In this document: positions 15,943 through 26,100 of the stretch, piece by piece
Numbering within the stretch: the first letter of the stretch is position 1
How the letters are laid out: every line of letters starts with the position of its first letter
From: Bacteroidota bacterium
GTDB lineage: Bacteria; Bacteroidota; Bacteroidia; Flavobacteriales; Flavobacteriaceae
Reading direction: 5' to 3'
NCBI GenBank assembly: GCA_020161455.1
Contig: JAIUNZ010000004.1
Span: 186,001 to 250,000 of the forward strand
Length of the DNA stretch: 64,000 nucleotides
The notes under the pieces: model-generated
The model's database searches: none
The model's input: only the letters and a program-made list of their open reading frames with translations
What the model was told of the DNA's origin: nothing
Translations under genes and position numbers: made by a program

Positions 15943-15957
15943 CCGCGGAGAAAGAGG
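15943..15957. repeat. att copy 1 (left end of element A)
   Basis: CCGCGGAGAAAGAGG is identical to 47431-47445, the 3' end of tRNA-Ser plus three flanking bases. It is the chromosomal left junction of the tandem insertion. Confidence 0.85.
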
Positions 15958-16077
15958 TTATTGACCTTTTTATATTAAAATATATTTAATATATTGCAAA
16001 CCATACTATAAACAGTGGATTTATAGAATATTTTATATCTTAATTTTATTTAAAAATCATATTAAATTATACTGTAA

Positions 16078-16116
16078 TTTACACCTAAATTTACACCCCA
16101 TACAAAAAGGTGTAAA
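16078..16116. repeat. Integrase arm-type repeats, left end of element A
   Basis: TTTACACC at 16078-16085 and 16090-16097 (12-bp period) plus an inverted copy GGTGTAAA at 16109-16116. The matching pair with the same period lies at 29109-29129 inside the right end. Confidence 0.6.
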
Positions 16117-16151
16117 TTTTTAGATTAATAAATGCAATAAAAAATTAAATT

Positions 16152-17426
16152 ATGAAGAGTACTTTTAATTTAAAAGAGCCAAATAAAGACGGAGAAACAT
16201 CAATTAGATTAGTTGCGTATTTTAAAAACGAGGGAAAGAAACTAATTTACTCTACTGGAGAAACAATACACCCAAACGAATGGGATTTTAAGAATATCCA
16301 GCCAAACAATCTTACAGGGAGAACTCCAAAAGCAGAAGCACAAAGAACAATAAAACGACAATTGGATAGGTACTCTAATTTTTTTATTGAAATTACAAAC
16401 AGATATATTAACTCCGACCAAGAAATTACTATAGAAAACATTAGAGCAGAGTTTGATAAAGAATTTAAGAAAACAAAGGCACAATCGAATAACTTCTTTA
16501 AAGTTTATGATTTGTTTCTTGAAATGAAAAAATTAGACCAAACTGATGAAGCAAATTCTGTTTCCACCATTAGCAGGTACGAATACAATAAAACATTATT
16601 ACTGGAATATGAAACCTACTCTAAAACATCTTTACATCTTAACAAAATAGACAAAGCGTTTTACAATTCTTATATCTCTTATTGCGTTTCTGTAAAAAAG
16701 CACTCTACCAATACTTTAAGTAGAAATTTAGGTTTGCTTAAAACGTTTCTTTTTTGGGCTTTTAACAATAATTACACTTACAAAGCCGATTTTAAAGAAT
16801 TTAAGAACATAAAGAAACAAATTACCGACGAAGTTGCTTTAACAATGGAACAGGTAACAGAAATTTTCGAGTTTGATTTTAGCGATAACGAAAGATTAGA
16901 AAAAGTTAGAGATTTATTTGTATTTGGGTGTGTAACAGGTATGAGGTTTAGCAACTATTCTACAGTTAAAAAGAACGATATCCAAAATGGATTTATCAAG
17001 GTTCGTGATTTGAAAGATAAAAATAAAGAACTTTCCATTCCTTTAAATGATTATTCGAGTTTTATACTGAAAAAGTATAATTATAAACTACCTCTGATAA
17101 CAAATCAAAAATTTAACGACTACATTAAAGAGGTAATCCAAAGAGTTGGTTATACAGAAGAAATTAAAAAGACTGTAAAATTAGGACAGGATTTGGTAGA
17201 ATCTGTTTCTCCTTTTTATGAGAGAGTTTCAAGCCATACAGCAAGAAGAAGCTTTATTACGATTATGAAAAACAAGAAAATCCCCGACAAAGTAATTATG
17301 GGCTTTACAGGACATAAAAGTTTGGAAGTATTTAACCAATATTACAAACCTAATACAGATGATAAAGTAGATTTTATGCAAACAGTTTGGAAAATGGAAA
17401 AAGCACCTTTAAAAAAAGTTGATTAA
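16152..17426 (+). CDS. Tyrosine recombinase / integrase of element A
   Basis: This 424-residue protein has an N-terminal arm-binding region and a SAM-like domain (LHLNKIDKAFYNSYISYCVS). The catalytic core has Arg in GCVTGMRFSNY near residue 262, HTARRSF near 360, GFTGHKS near 382 and the Tyr nucleophile in FNQYYKP near 395. It should integrate and excise element A at the tRNA-Ser 3' end. It is the first gene inside the left att and overlaps the next gene's start by one base (TTAATGG junction). Confidence 0.93.
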   Translation: MKSTFNLKEPNKDGETSIRLVAYFKNEGKKLIYSTGETIHPNEWDFKNIQPNNLTGRTPKAEAQRTIKRQLDRYSNFFIEITNRYINSDQEITIENIRAEFDKEFKKTKAQSNNFFKVYDLFLEMKKLDQTDEANSVSTISRYEYNKTLLLEYETYSKTSLHLNKIDKAFYNSYISYCVSVKKHSTNTLSRNLGLLKTFLFWAFNNNYTYKADFKEFKNIKKQITDEVALTMEQVTEIFEFDFSDNERLEKVRDLFVFGCVTGMRFSNYSTVKKNDIQNGFIKVRDLKDKNKELSIPLNDYSSFILKKYNYKLPLITNQKFNDYIKEVIQRVGYTEEIKKTVKLGQDLVESVSPFYERVSSHTARRSFITIMKNKKIPDKVIMGFTGHKSLEVFNQYYKPNTDDKVDFMQTVWKMEKAPLKKVD

Positions 17427-18205
17427 TGGATATTATTAAAAATAAATATGAAGTTATTACTTTAGATTGGATTGCAAATTATATCGATGAACTGTATGAG
17501 CCATACAAAGTTTATGATAAACCCGAACTATTGAGAAAGAATACGAAACTGTATAACACTCCAAAAGGAAACTACGATGATAAACTTGAAATTTTAAATA
17601 TCGTTTATAATGGTAAAGATAGTTATGCTATATACAAACCAACGAGCAATGAAATTGATAAAATCAAAATGTTCAGGGAAATAGAATACAAATGGTCTAA
17701 ACTTATTGAGTTAAGAAATTTACAAATCGAATTTCTAAATAAAAATTTGAAAAAGCAACAGGAAATAGAAATCGAAAATAGGATTGATACTATTATTAAT
17801 GAAATATTTGTAGTTGATAAAAAAAATGATAAAAAAAATGAAATTGCACTAATTGATAAGGTTTTTAAGAACAGAGATAAGTTTACAGACGTTTTAGAAA
17901 TATTAGAGAAAAGGAAAATAATAATTAGAAATGGCAATTTAGTTGAGTGTTTGAAACTCTCTGATTATCCAAGTTTAGCAAGGAAAAAATTAATTGGAGT
18001 ATTATTTAATATATTAACACAAAGAGGATATTTACAGAGTAGAGTTTCTGATGTAGATATTGTGTCATTTATTAAAGAAAATTTTAATTTATCGATAACC
18101 AAAAGATACTACGGACAAATAAAAAATGATTTAAGTCTTGATTATAAAAAATCAAAACTTTCTGATTATTTTGATTTTTTGCATTTTATTCCTGAAAATA
18201 AATAA
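17426..18205 (+). CDS. Unknown protein co-transcribed with the integrase
   Basis: This 259-residue soluble protein is rich in Lys, Asn and Ile, with a central coiled-coil-prone segment (NLQIEFLNKNLKKQQEIEIE) and a C-terminal helical domain (RYYGQIKNDLSLDYKKSKL). No enzymatic motif is recognised. It overlaps the integrase stop, which implies coupling. Similar helical proteins follow integrases in other Bacteroidota elements, but their role is not established. Confidence 0.65.
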   Translation: MDIIKNKYEVITLDWIANYIDELYEPYKVYDKPELLRKNTKLYNTPKGNYDDKLEILNIVYNGKDSYAIYKPTSNEIDKIKMFREIEYKWSKLIELRNLQIEFLNKNLKKQQEIEIENRIDTIINEIFVVDKKNDKKNEIALIDKVFKNRDKFTDVLEILEKRKIIIRNGNLVECLKLSDYPSLARKKLIGVLFNILTQRGYLQSRVSDVDIVSFIKENFNLSITKRYYGQIKNDLSLDYKKSKLSDYFDFLHFIPENK

Positions 18206-18300
18206 GCTGTTTTGTTTACTTTCTTCACAAGTGAACAAAGTGAATATCATTAGATTTTTGTATAAATATTTTTGAACCAATATAAACAAAATATTGGGAT

Positions 18301-18585
18301 ATGGAGACAATTATACAAATTCACGGTTTATCTAAAACCGAATTTATCTCTATTATTGAAACAGTAATAGAAGATAAATTAACATCGCTTAAAGAGGACG
18401 AGGGAAACGAAAATTTAACAGTACAGCAAACTGCTAAAATTTTAGGAGTTACAGAACTAACAATCCACAATTACATTAAAAAAGGATTTATTCCTGCTTC
18501 TAAAATTGGCAGACGAATAATTATTAAAAGTTCTGAACTTGATAAGGCATTAAATGAAGTTAAATCTTTAAAATATAAAAGATGA
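18301..18585 (+). CDS. Helix-turn-helix (excisionase-type) protein
   Basis: The 94 residues carry an N-terminal helical part and a MerR/excisionase-like HTH (LTVQQTAKILGVTELTIHNY, then KIGRRIIIKSSEL). Such proteins bind element DNA to direct excision or regulate replication genes. Its end overlaps the next gene's ATG by four bases (ATGA). Confidence 0.82.
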   Translation: METIIQIHGLSKTEFISIIETVIEDKLTSLKEDEGNENLTVQQTAKILGVTELTIHNYIKKGFIPASKIGRRIIIKSSELDKALNEVKSLKYKR

Positions 18586-19451
18586 TAGACTACATTAAAT
18601 GCTATTTAAAGCAAGAAAACATCAAGTATTTACTTGAGAGTGATTTACTTGATTTCGTTAGTGATTTAAGCCACAAATCAGGTCTTATCTATGACAAACT
18701 TAAAGCCAATTACAATGGTTTGGAATTTATAATAATAAATAACCAAAAAGCGATAGTTAAGGGAAGTTTGCATAAATACAAGAACAAAGGATTACACAAT
18801 TTTGACGACTTTACTTTTAGCCAACTAAAAGAAGTGCTATTGGATATAAAAGCAAAATTTGGTATTGAATTAACGGACTATGTATTATGTAATATCGAGA
18901 TAGGGATAAATGTAACACCACCAATAAAATCAAGTGAAATTTTAGATAACTTATTATTACATAAGGGAGAATATTTTAAAGACAAATCTTTAAGAGCGGG
19001 GAATTATAAACAAGCAATGCACCAAAGATATTTGGTTAAAATTTATGATAAGTTGTTGCAATATAAACGAGCATATAAATTAAATAATGAGATTTTTAGG
19101 TTTGAAATTAAGTTTGTAAAAATGTTTGATTTAAAAGCGAAAAATATTTTTACATTACAAGATTTAATGAACCCTAATTCTATGCTTGTATTTGGAGGTA
19201 TTTTAGAAACAGAATGGATTTTTGTTTTATTGTATGATATTACAATTAAAGAAAATAACTTACCTGATAAAATAAGAGAAGTAAAATTAAACCAATGGAA
19301 ATTGAATAGTTATTGGAAGAATTTAGATAAGTACAAACGTTACAGAGAGAGAAATTATTATGAACATTTGTTAAAAAATAATTCCGAAGAAATACATTTA
19401 GAAATGAGTGTTATAATTTACAAAAAATTGAAATTCATAATTGAAAATTAA
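18582..19451 (+). CDS. Possible replication-initiation (Rep/G2P-like) protein
   Basis: The 289 residues include NIEIGINVTPP near 101 and KIYDKLLQYKR near 149, then FRFEIKFVKM near 170. Together these recall the strand and catalytic order of filamentous-phage G2P-type Rep proteins (acidic strand, KxYxK, RxE). The resemblance is from memory and incomplete: a HUH pair is not evident. It is coupled to the HTH gene. The non-coding region immediately downstream has repeated motifs that could be an origin. Confidence 0.4.
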   Translation: MIDYIKCYLKQENIKYLLESDLLDFVSDLSHKSGLIYDKLKANYNGLEFIIINNQKAIVKGSLHKYKNKGLHNFDDFTFSQLKEVLLDIKAKFGIELTDYVLCNIEIGINVTPPIKSSEILDNLLLHKGEYFKDKSLRAGNYKQAMHQRYLVKIYDKLLQYKRAYKLNNEIFRFEIKFVKMFDLKAKNIFTLQDLMNPNSMLVFGGILETEWIFVLLYDITIKENNLPDKIREVKLNQWKLNSYWKNLDKYKRYRERNYYEHLLKNNSEEIHLEMSVIIYKKLKFIIEN

Positions 19452-19750
19452 TCACTAAATAACACATCTAATAGAGAGTTCGGTAGTAACATTTTTAAAT
19501 TGAAAAACTACAAACCTACACTATAAAAAAGGACATTACACAAAACTCAAAGTTACACCCAAAAACCTAATTGAAACAGGCGTATTTTTTAAAAAAAAAC
19601 TAATATTCTATTTAACACTTGCACACTATAAAAAGAGTGCTAATTTAAAATTGAAATTTAACTTTTGCTTTACAAAGTTACACTATAAAAAAGAGGGCTT
19701 TTCTCTCCGAAAATAATTATCTAAATTTGAAAGAAATTATTTTGTGATTT
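19452..19750. repeat. Repeat-rich non-coding region, possible origin
   Basis: It contains three copies of ACACTATAAAAA (starting near 19518, 19623 and 19680) and two copies of CAAAGTTACAC (near 19548 and 19673). The middle copy lies in a GCAC...GTGC dyad (19621-19640). It follows the Rep-like gene. A TAAATTTG -7 box near 19723 could serve the next gene. Confidence 0.45.
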
Positions 19751-20782
19751 ATGAGTAATGATATATTTAAAAATACGCCTTTACATCTCTTTGACAGCAT
19801 TACAAAAACCCAGCAGTTAGTAAACAAAAGTCTTGGGGGATTGAATTTCGACAAATTGAGTTCTATAAACGAGATTTCCAACAAAATGAGCAAAATGCCA
19901 AGCTATAATTTGGCTTCGGGATTACAAAGTGTTCTAAATAATAATACATTAAGAAACTTCCAAACTTCTGCTTTAACGATGCAAATGGAGAATTTTAATT
20001 ACATTGATAATTTAACTTCTCCATTTGCTTCTATATCTAAAAATTTGCAAAAAATGGTTTTAGAGCAAGAAAATTTGATTTCTAAAATGACAATTCCACA
20101 GGGTTTTTTACCTCCAAATTTTAATAGCTGGGTTGAAAATATGAACGCTGTACAAATACCAAACTTTGTAAAAGGAATAGAGGGAATACTCCCGCTGATT
20201 GAAAGCCAAAAGCAGATAACTAATAATTTAAGTGCAGTTTTATCCAATTCTTTTAAAATCTATTCCACAGCAGTAATCGAAAATGAAAATTGGGAAGATT
20301 TTGAAGAGGAAGAAGACAAGTTCGAGCAACTTTTATCTATTGTAAATAAGATAAACGAAGACCAAAAGGTAACTAAAGAGGATATTAAAAATATTAATAC
20401 AATCCTAACTACAAAAAAGTTTGACAAAGTTGGATTTATATATTTTGCTATTTCGTTACTGTTTTCTCTTTTATTGTATTATAATCCATTACCAACACCG
20501 ACCGAAAGCAAAAAGGAAATTGAAATAGAGAATACGGCTAAAGAAGAATTTTCCAAAACGCTTAATATCCTTTCCATAGAACAAAGAGTTGCGAAAGCAA
20601 ATGTTTATTTAAGAACAAAACCAAATCTAAAAGCGGGAAAAGTGTTTTTAGTTCCAAAATCTTCGTGGGTGTATGTGCAAAAAATAAATCATAAATGGAT
20701 TTATATAATTTTTATTAATAATGAAAAGCAGGTTTGTAGCGGTTGGGCTTACAAGAAATATTTTGAAAGAACTAAAAATTAA
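19751..20782 (+). CDS. Membrane-anchored protein with C-terminal SH3-like domain
   Basis: The N-terminal ~175 residues are Asn/Ser/Gln-rich and helical with no known domain. An acidic stretch (ENWEDFEEEEDKFEQ) near 178-192 and one transmembrane segment near 229-246 (VGFIYFAISLLFSLLLYY) follow. The SH3-like bacterial domain is near 275-340 (RVAKANVYLRTKPN, SSWVYVQKINHKW, SGWAYKKYF). The order places the SH3 domain across the membrane from the N-terminal part. It is three bases from another membrane-anchored gene. The function is unknown; a defence role is only suggested by the neighbours. Confidence 0.7.
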   Translation: MSNDIFKNTPLHLFDSITKTQQLVNKSLGGLNFDKLSSINEISNKMSKMPSYNLASGLQSVLNNNTLRNFQTSALTMQMENFNYIDNLTSPFASISKNLQKMVLEQENLISKMTIPQGFLPPNFNSWVENMNAVQIPNFVKGIEGILPLIESQKQITNNLSAVLSNSFKIYSTAVIENENWEDFEEEEDKFEQLLSIVNKINEDQKVTKEDIKNINTILTTKKFDKVGFIYFAISLLFSLLLYYNPLPTPTESKKEIEIENTAKEEFSKTLNILSIEQRVAKANVYLRTKPNLKAGKVFLVPKSSWVYVQKINHKWIYIIFINNEKQVCSGWAYKKYFERTKN

Positions 20783-20785
20783 TCT

Positions 20786-21469
20786 ATGGAATGGATAAAC
20801 GTTATTTTGCCAATTTTTACTTTGATTATTGGTTTTGTTTTGGCACAGTTTGGAGAATTGTTTAAAGAAAGGAAAGAGAAAAAAAAGAAGTTTAAAAAAT
20901 TACTTTTTAATCTATTGAGATTGCATTTTGTACTTAAAAGAGAATATGAAACGGAAAAAATTTTTGAAAGGTATACTAATGAAGCAATATTAAGATTACC
21001 TTTAAATTTAAGAGAAGAAGCAACTAAAGATTTGATAACATCATCTCCTAAAATTTTAAAATCGATTAAAAAAAATAACTTATCTTTAGAAAAAGTTACA
21101 TATTTGGAAAAAAATATTGATGTAATAATTGAAGATTTAGCTGAGATTTTTCCGATATTTGCTTTTGAGTTAATTGAAGAGTTTAAGATTAAGGAAAGAT
21201 TGCAACAAATTGAAAATTATCTAAACTCTATGGCAGAGGAAGTAAATGAGTTGCCACCACCTGAAATTAGTGATTGGCTTAATTTACAGATTAAAAAAAC
21301 TGCAATTGAAAGACTTGAAGAATATATTAAACGTGCATCTGTAAATATTAATAGAAAAACAAAAAATGCCACAAATGAGATGCTAAATGAAGACTCTAAT
21401 AATATAAAAATTGATGAAGATTTGATTAATAAGTTTATAGATGAATTTAATAAAACACATAATTTATGA
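20786..21469 (+). CDS. Membrane-anchored helical protein, unknown
   Basis: The 227 residues have one N-terminal transmembrane helix (about 5-23, VILPIFTLIIGFVLAQFGEL) followed by a basic stop (KERKEKKKK) and a long cytoplasmic helical region. No motif is recognised. It is coupled to the SH3 protein gene and is followed by a terminator at 21568, so the two form a likely transcription unit. Confidence 0.65.
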   Translation: MEWINVILPIFTLIIGFVLAQFGELFKERKEKKKKFKKLLFNLLRLHFVLKREYETEKIFERYTNEAILRLPLNLREEATKDLITSSPKILKSIKKNNLSLEKVTYLEKNIDVIIEDLAEIFPIFAFELIEEFKIKERLQQIENYLNSMAEEVNELPPPEISDWLNLQIKKTAIERLEEYIKRASVNINRKTKNATNEMLNEDSNNIKIDEDLINKFIDEFNKTHNL

Positions 21470-21567
21470 TTTAAGATAAATAATTAAAATATAATAAAGC
21501 GTTAGTCTTTATTCTTGCTTTGGAAAACTGGTAATTTTAAGAAGTATACAAGAATATTAGAATTAAT

Positions 21568-21592
21568 GCTCACGTTCTGGCGTGGGCTTTTT
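21568..21592 (+). terminator. Terminator of the membrane pair
   Basis: GCTCACG (21568-21574) pairs with CGTGGGC (21581-21587), with one G-U pair, followed by TTTTTCT. Further dyads follow: GTATAC twice at 21600-21613 and CCAC/GTGG around a T run at 21644-21660. Confidence 0.65.
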
Positions 21593-21701
21593 CTATTTTG
21601 TATACAGGTATACCAGTACCGCCAAAGCAGATAGATTATAGTTCCACGCTTTTTTTGTGGTTTAATGTTGCTTCGGGACTTGGCAATGCTAAAATTGAAT
21701 A

Positions 21702-22127
21702 ATGAAAAAAACATTAATTACCTTACTACTTCTTACTTTTTCTATCGGTGCAAAATCACAAGAAATTGAAAAAATCCAAAAAAGAGATACAATTGGATTT
21801 TTGAGCAAACAATCTATTCCATTCTTCGCTAAAATAATAAAAGCCGACAAATACACATTTGTGGCATTTGAATTAGAAGAGCTTACAAAATGTTATTACT
21901 GTGTTGGAAGTGTTGAGATTGGGCTTGAAAATAGCGATGTGGTGCAATTAAGTAATATTGAAAGAAGTACAACAGAAAATCAACCTTATTTAACATTCTT
22001 AAATAATGAAGATTTAGCAATATTAAAATCAAGTCCGATAAAAAGAATTACCGTTAGAACAGATGATGGAGAATTTGAGATTAATAACATTACAGAAACT
22101 AACTATTTTCAAAAAAATCTTAATTAA
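21702..22127 (+). CDS. Secreted/periplasmic protein, unknown
   Basis: The 141 residues begin with a signal peptide (LITLLLLTFSIGAKSQ). The mature part is small and mostly beta, with CYYCVGSVEIGL near residue 65. No lipobox or known domain is seen. The next gene, also secreted, starts two bases after the stop, so they are co-expressed. Confidence 0.65.
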   Translation: MKKTLITLLLLTFSIGAKSQEIEKIQKRDTIGFLSKQSIPFFAKIIKADKYTFVAFELEELTKCYYCVGSVEIGLENSDVVQLSNIERSTTENQPYLTFLNNEDLAILKSSPIKRITVRTDDGEFEINNITETNYFQKNLN

Positions 22128-22129
22128 CT

Positions 22130-22759
22130 ATGAAAAAAATACTATTAACCATTGCAATAAACTTGTTTTTAATTCCTGTATTTGCACAAGAAACCAAAGA
22201 AGAACCAATAAAACTTAAAGGCGTTGAGGTAGAAAATGACTACCACAAAAACATTTCTTGGATAAAATCCAAACCAATTCCATTAGTTTCCAAAGATTTT
22301 ACAGTAAGCCCATACTCTGTAACCTATATCCAAATCTATTTCGGTATGTATGTAAAAGACGGAAAACAGTATATGACACCAATACGATTAGTGAACAGGT
22401 ACAAAGACAGCGAATGGATATTTTTTGATGAAGTAAGTTATTTACTTGGAAGCAGAAAAGAGGTAAAAGCAGGAAAAGGAGTTGTTTTTAAAGTTGTAGA
22501 TGATGAAACTGACAAAGACGTAAATAAAGGTATTTCGGAGCATTCGGACATATTGGCTAATGAAAACGCAATATCTTTTATTAAATACGTTTTAAACAAC
22601 GAGACAGGGCTTAACATACGATACACCAACACAAGAGAAAACAAATACGTTGAAATTGATGTGCCTGACGGCACTAAAAAACTCCAAAAGCATTTTAAAA
22701 CTTTGATTGATTATTATAATATGTTTAATGAAAAGTTTAAGTTAAATCAAGAATTTTAA
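22130..22759 (+). CDS. Secreted/periplasmic protein, unknown
   Basis: The 209 residues have an N-terminal signal peptide (ILLTIAINLFLIPVFAQ) and a mixed alpha/beta mature part (PYSVTYIQIYFGMYVKDG; SEWIFFDEVSYLLGSRK). No catalytic motif is recognised. It forms a two-gene unit with the previous secreted protein, ended by a strong terminator at 22767. Confidence 0.65.
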   Translation: MKKILLTIAINLFLIPVFAQETKEEPIKLKGVEVENDYHKNISWIKSKPIPLVSKDFTVSPYSVTYIQIYFGMYVKDGKQYMTPIRLVNRYKDSEWIFFDEVSYLLGSRKEVKAGKGVVFKVVDDETDKDVNKGISEHSDILANENAISFIKYVLNNETGLNIRYTNTRENKYVEIDVPDGTKKLQKHFKTLIDYYNMFNEKFKLNQEF

Positions 22760-22766
22760 TATTTAT

Positions 22767-22788
22767 GGCTCGAAAGAGCCTTTTTTTT
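22767..22788 (+). terminator. Terminator of the secreted pair
   Basis: GGCTC-GAAA-GAGCC (22767-22780), a tetraloop hairpin, followed by eight T. Confidence 0.9.
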
Positions 22789-22862
22789 ATTTACAAATTT
22801 TAAAATATTTACAACTTTTTATTTTTTGATAATAAATTAAAAATATTGATTAAATTAGCCAA

Positions 22863-23150
22863 ATGAGTAAGAAAATTAAGAATATAGCAATAGTAATAAA
22901 TCTTCTGATTTTAGTTTTGGCAATCTTTTGGATTAAGAAATCTGATTTTGATTATGAGCCAATTACTGTTTTATGTGGACAGTCTTTATCTTTAATTGTA
23001 TTGATCTTTGGCGATGCAATACAAAATAAATTTTCTGTGAAAGATGTTTCTAAATCAAAAGTTAATATTGATATTGATAAAGAAGATAATGGTGATTATG
23101 ATATTTCTAACATTACAGATAATTCAGAAATAAGAATTAAAAAAAGATAA
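22863..23150 (+). CDS. Small two-helix membrane protein, partner of the P-loop/repeat protein
   Basis: The 95 residues have two hydrophobic helices (about 8-24 and 33-49: NIAIVINLLILVLAIFWI; ITVLCGQSLSLIVLIFGD) separated by a short acidic linker with EPIT. A polar tail with alternating strand pattern follows (KVNIDIDKEDNGDYDISNI). No enzymatic motif. Its stop directly abuts the ATG of the 1152-residue gene, so the two are made together. In known defence systems small membrane proteins of this kind can be pore-forming effectors; that role here is inference. Confidence 0.65.
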   Translation: MSKKIKNIAIVINLLILVLAIFWIKKSDFDYEPITVLCGQSLSLIVLIFGDAIQNKFSVKDVSKSKVNIDIDKEDNGDYDISNITDNSEIRIKKR

Positions 23151-26100
23151 ATGTTTAGTAATTTTTTTAAAACCTTTTTTAAGAAAACCAAAGAAAATGA
23201 AAGTATAGAAGTTAAGCACTTAACAAATTCTAATGTTTTCATTTTACAATCTGCCACAACTAAAGATATTGTTGATATTTCTTCTATACTTAAAAATAAT
23301 CCATATAATGATATTATAATTGGCAATCCACATTCTTATAGTGGTTCTCTAACTGCAATCTCAAAAAACATAAGTCAAAGGATAGAAACAGTTGAAAAAA
23401 TTAAAACAGATTGGGGTGATAAAACTTGGCTAAACATACATGGGGGATACGATACAGGTAAATCACAACTCTCTTTATTATTAAGTAAAAACTTTAATAA
23501 TAATTTATTAAGTTTTAGTTTCAAAGATTTATCCCATAATGAATTTAAGAATGTAATTGTATTAGTTTTTAAAGAGATATTGACTAAAAATTTAGAAAGT
23601 GAAAATAATAAATTAATAATTTTTGATGATTTACCACAATTAGGTTTTGATGATAATATAAACAGACTTTTTATTGAATTATTGAATTATTGTTTAGCAA
23701 GCAACATAAAAATATTATCTACATCTAATTTTAAGATTAATAATAAAATAATTAATCCAATTAAAGATAACTTTGTTGAATTACCGATGCCTTTGCTAAA
23801 TAAAGAAGAAATAGAAGATATAATACTTACTTATTCCAAAGAACCAAAATCGTTAAAGTATGCAACAATAATTAATAGTATTTCCGATGGATTTCCTATT
23901 TATGTCCAAATAATTTGTCAATATTTAGAAAGTAAAGATTGGATTATCCCTTTAGATGAATTTACAGATTTTATTTCGGGAAAAGCATTTAATGAGTTGA
24001 ATGATGAAACGTATCAAAAATTATTGCATAGTACCCAAAATGAATCTACAAGAGAAATTTTATATAGATTAAATATTGTGTTAGGTACAATTTCAAATGA
24101 AACTATTGAAATTGTAAGTAATGTAAACCCTCCTATAAATTCTCCTTATGAAAAAATAAATAGTTTATCAGGAACATGGTTACAAAAAAATAATGATGAA
24201 ACATATTTTATTTCGCCACTAATTAAAAGTTTAGGCAGTAATAATGTTTTAAAAGAAACAAAAAAAGAAATAAATATTAGATTAGCACAAAATGTCTTAT
24301 CTAAAAAAAATCTTTCGCAATATGATTCCCAAAGAGCAATAACTTATTTTTTAGCTGGAGAATCATATGATGATGCAGGTTTTATAATGATAATGGCATT
24401 ACAATCATATTTTAAGCATCCTGAAATTTTTACTGATACTATTTTTGGGAGTTTTTGGGTTGATACATATCTTCCTGAACAAATGCAGTCTATAACAAAA
24501 TTATCCATAAGAATATTACAGTTACACATTTTTGACGATTTACAATTAAAAAATCATTCTAAATTTAGTTTAGAAAACAAAGTGTTTATTAGAGAAGATT
24601 TAGAAAACATCATTACAGATAATTCCAATATTCAGATTGAAATTATCAAAATGTCTAAATTGATATTATTTAAAAGCTATATACAAGATGATGTAAAAAA
24701 AGCACTTCTTTATTTAGAATCTTTAAATGAAATTGGCTTTAAGTATTTTGAAGAATCCGAAAATAGTTTATATAACAATTTATGGATAATTTTAGATAAG
24801 ATTATTGATAAAAGTGAAATCCAAGCTTGGTTTGATTGCTTTAATAAAGTAGGTAAAGAAGAATCTTTCTACGATAATGATATGGTGCATCTTTTTTCAA
24901 GAAGACTATTAGATAATATATTAGAACATGAGAGTACTTGGGAGCAAAAAATTGAATCTATTGAATTTATTGAAGCGAAAGCAATCGAAAATAATTTACA
25001 AATTTTAGGAGCATATTCTGTAAAAACAAATCTATTTATTATTGCTGAAAAGTTGAATAAATTATCCGATGCTGAAGTATATTATGAAAAGTTTAAAAGC
25101 AACTACATATCGCAAGAAGCAATATTTTTAATAAAGGATGAATTAGGAAGACAGCAATTTTATAATGGTAAAAAAGATGAAGCTCTATTAATACTTTTAG
25201 ATATTGAATCAATAGACATTTTTGTAGTAACTAAACTTGATACCTATTTAACTATTGCAAAAATATTTGGAGACAAGGATAAAGTTGTTGCACACCAATA
25301 CACAAAGAAAGCTATTGATTTTGCACAAAATGAAATAAAAGTATCAAAACTTACCATTGCAAAATTACTTGGAGAGTATGCAATATCTTATTGGCTAATG
25401 GGAGATTCTAAAACTGCTATTTATAAACTTGCAGAATGTTATGATTTATTATTAACGGCATACAAAGAAATGAATGCTCTTGAAAATATTGATGATTATA
25501 ATATTATTGTAATACAGGTTGGTAATGCTTTAAATTACATATTCCAAGTTTTAAGTTTCGGTAGACCACCTGAGAAATCACAAAATGGGGATTCTTATGT
25601 AGTACCATATAGAGGAATTTTAAATAACAATTATAACCCAGTATTGCTTAAAGAATGGTATTATGATGAAAGGAAATATTTAAACGTTTATATTTTAATA
25701 CAGTGTTTTGAATTTTATAATGATAAGGAAAATGCTGTGAAATGGGCAAATACAGCTTTTGAAATGGATAAAGAAATTTTCTTATATAATTTTAAAAACA
25801 GTTTAAGAAGTTTTGTTGGTTATAAAATTTTACAACGTGAGTATCAGGAATCTGTAGAAATTGAAAAAGAACTAACAGAGTATGAAAACACTATTAATAT
25901 CGGAATGGCTGATGAATTGCGAAACAACCAACAAAAGCAAATGTTTTTAGATATATTAGAGCGACTACATTCTAATAAAGATAAGGATAAAGACGATTAT
26001 TATTTCACATATAATTTAGTTCCAATTTTGTTAAAAGAACTAACTCTAATTTTAGAGAACAAGAATACAGAGGTACAATGTATAAAAAACCTAAAAGAGC

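Noticed and set aside
19501-19700. CRISPR-like interpretation of the spaced repeats
   Set aside because: Motifs are only 11-12 bases, irregularly spaced, and no cas gene is present anywhere in the window.
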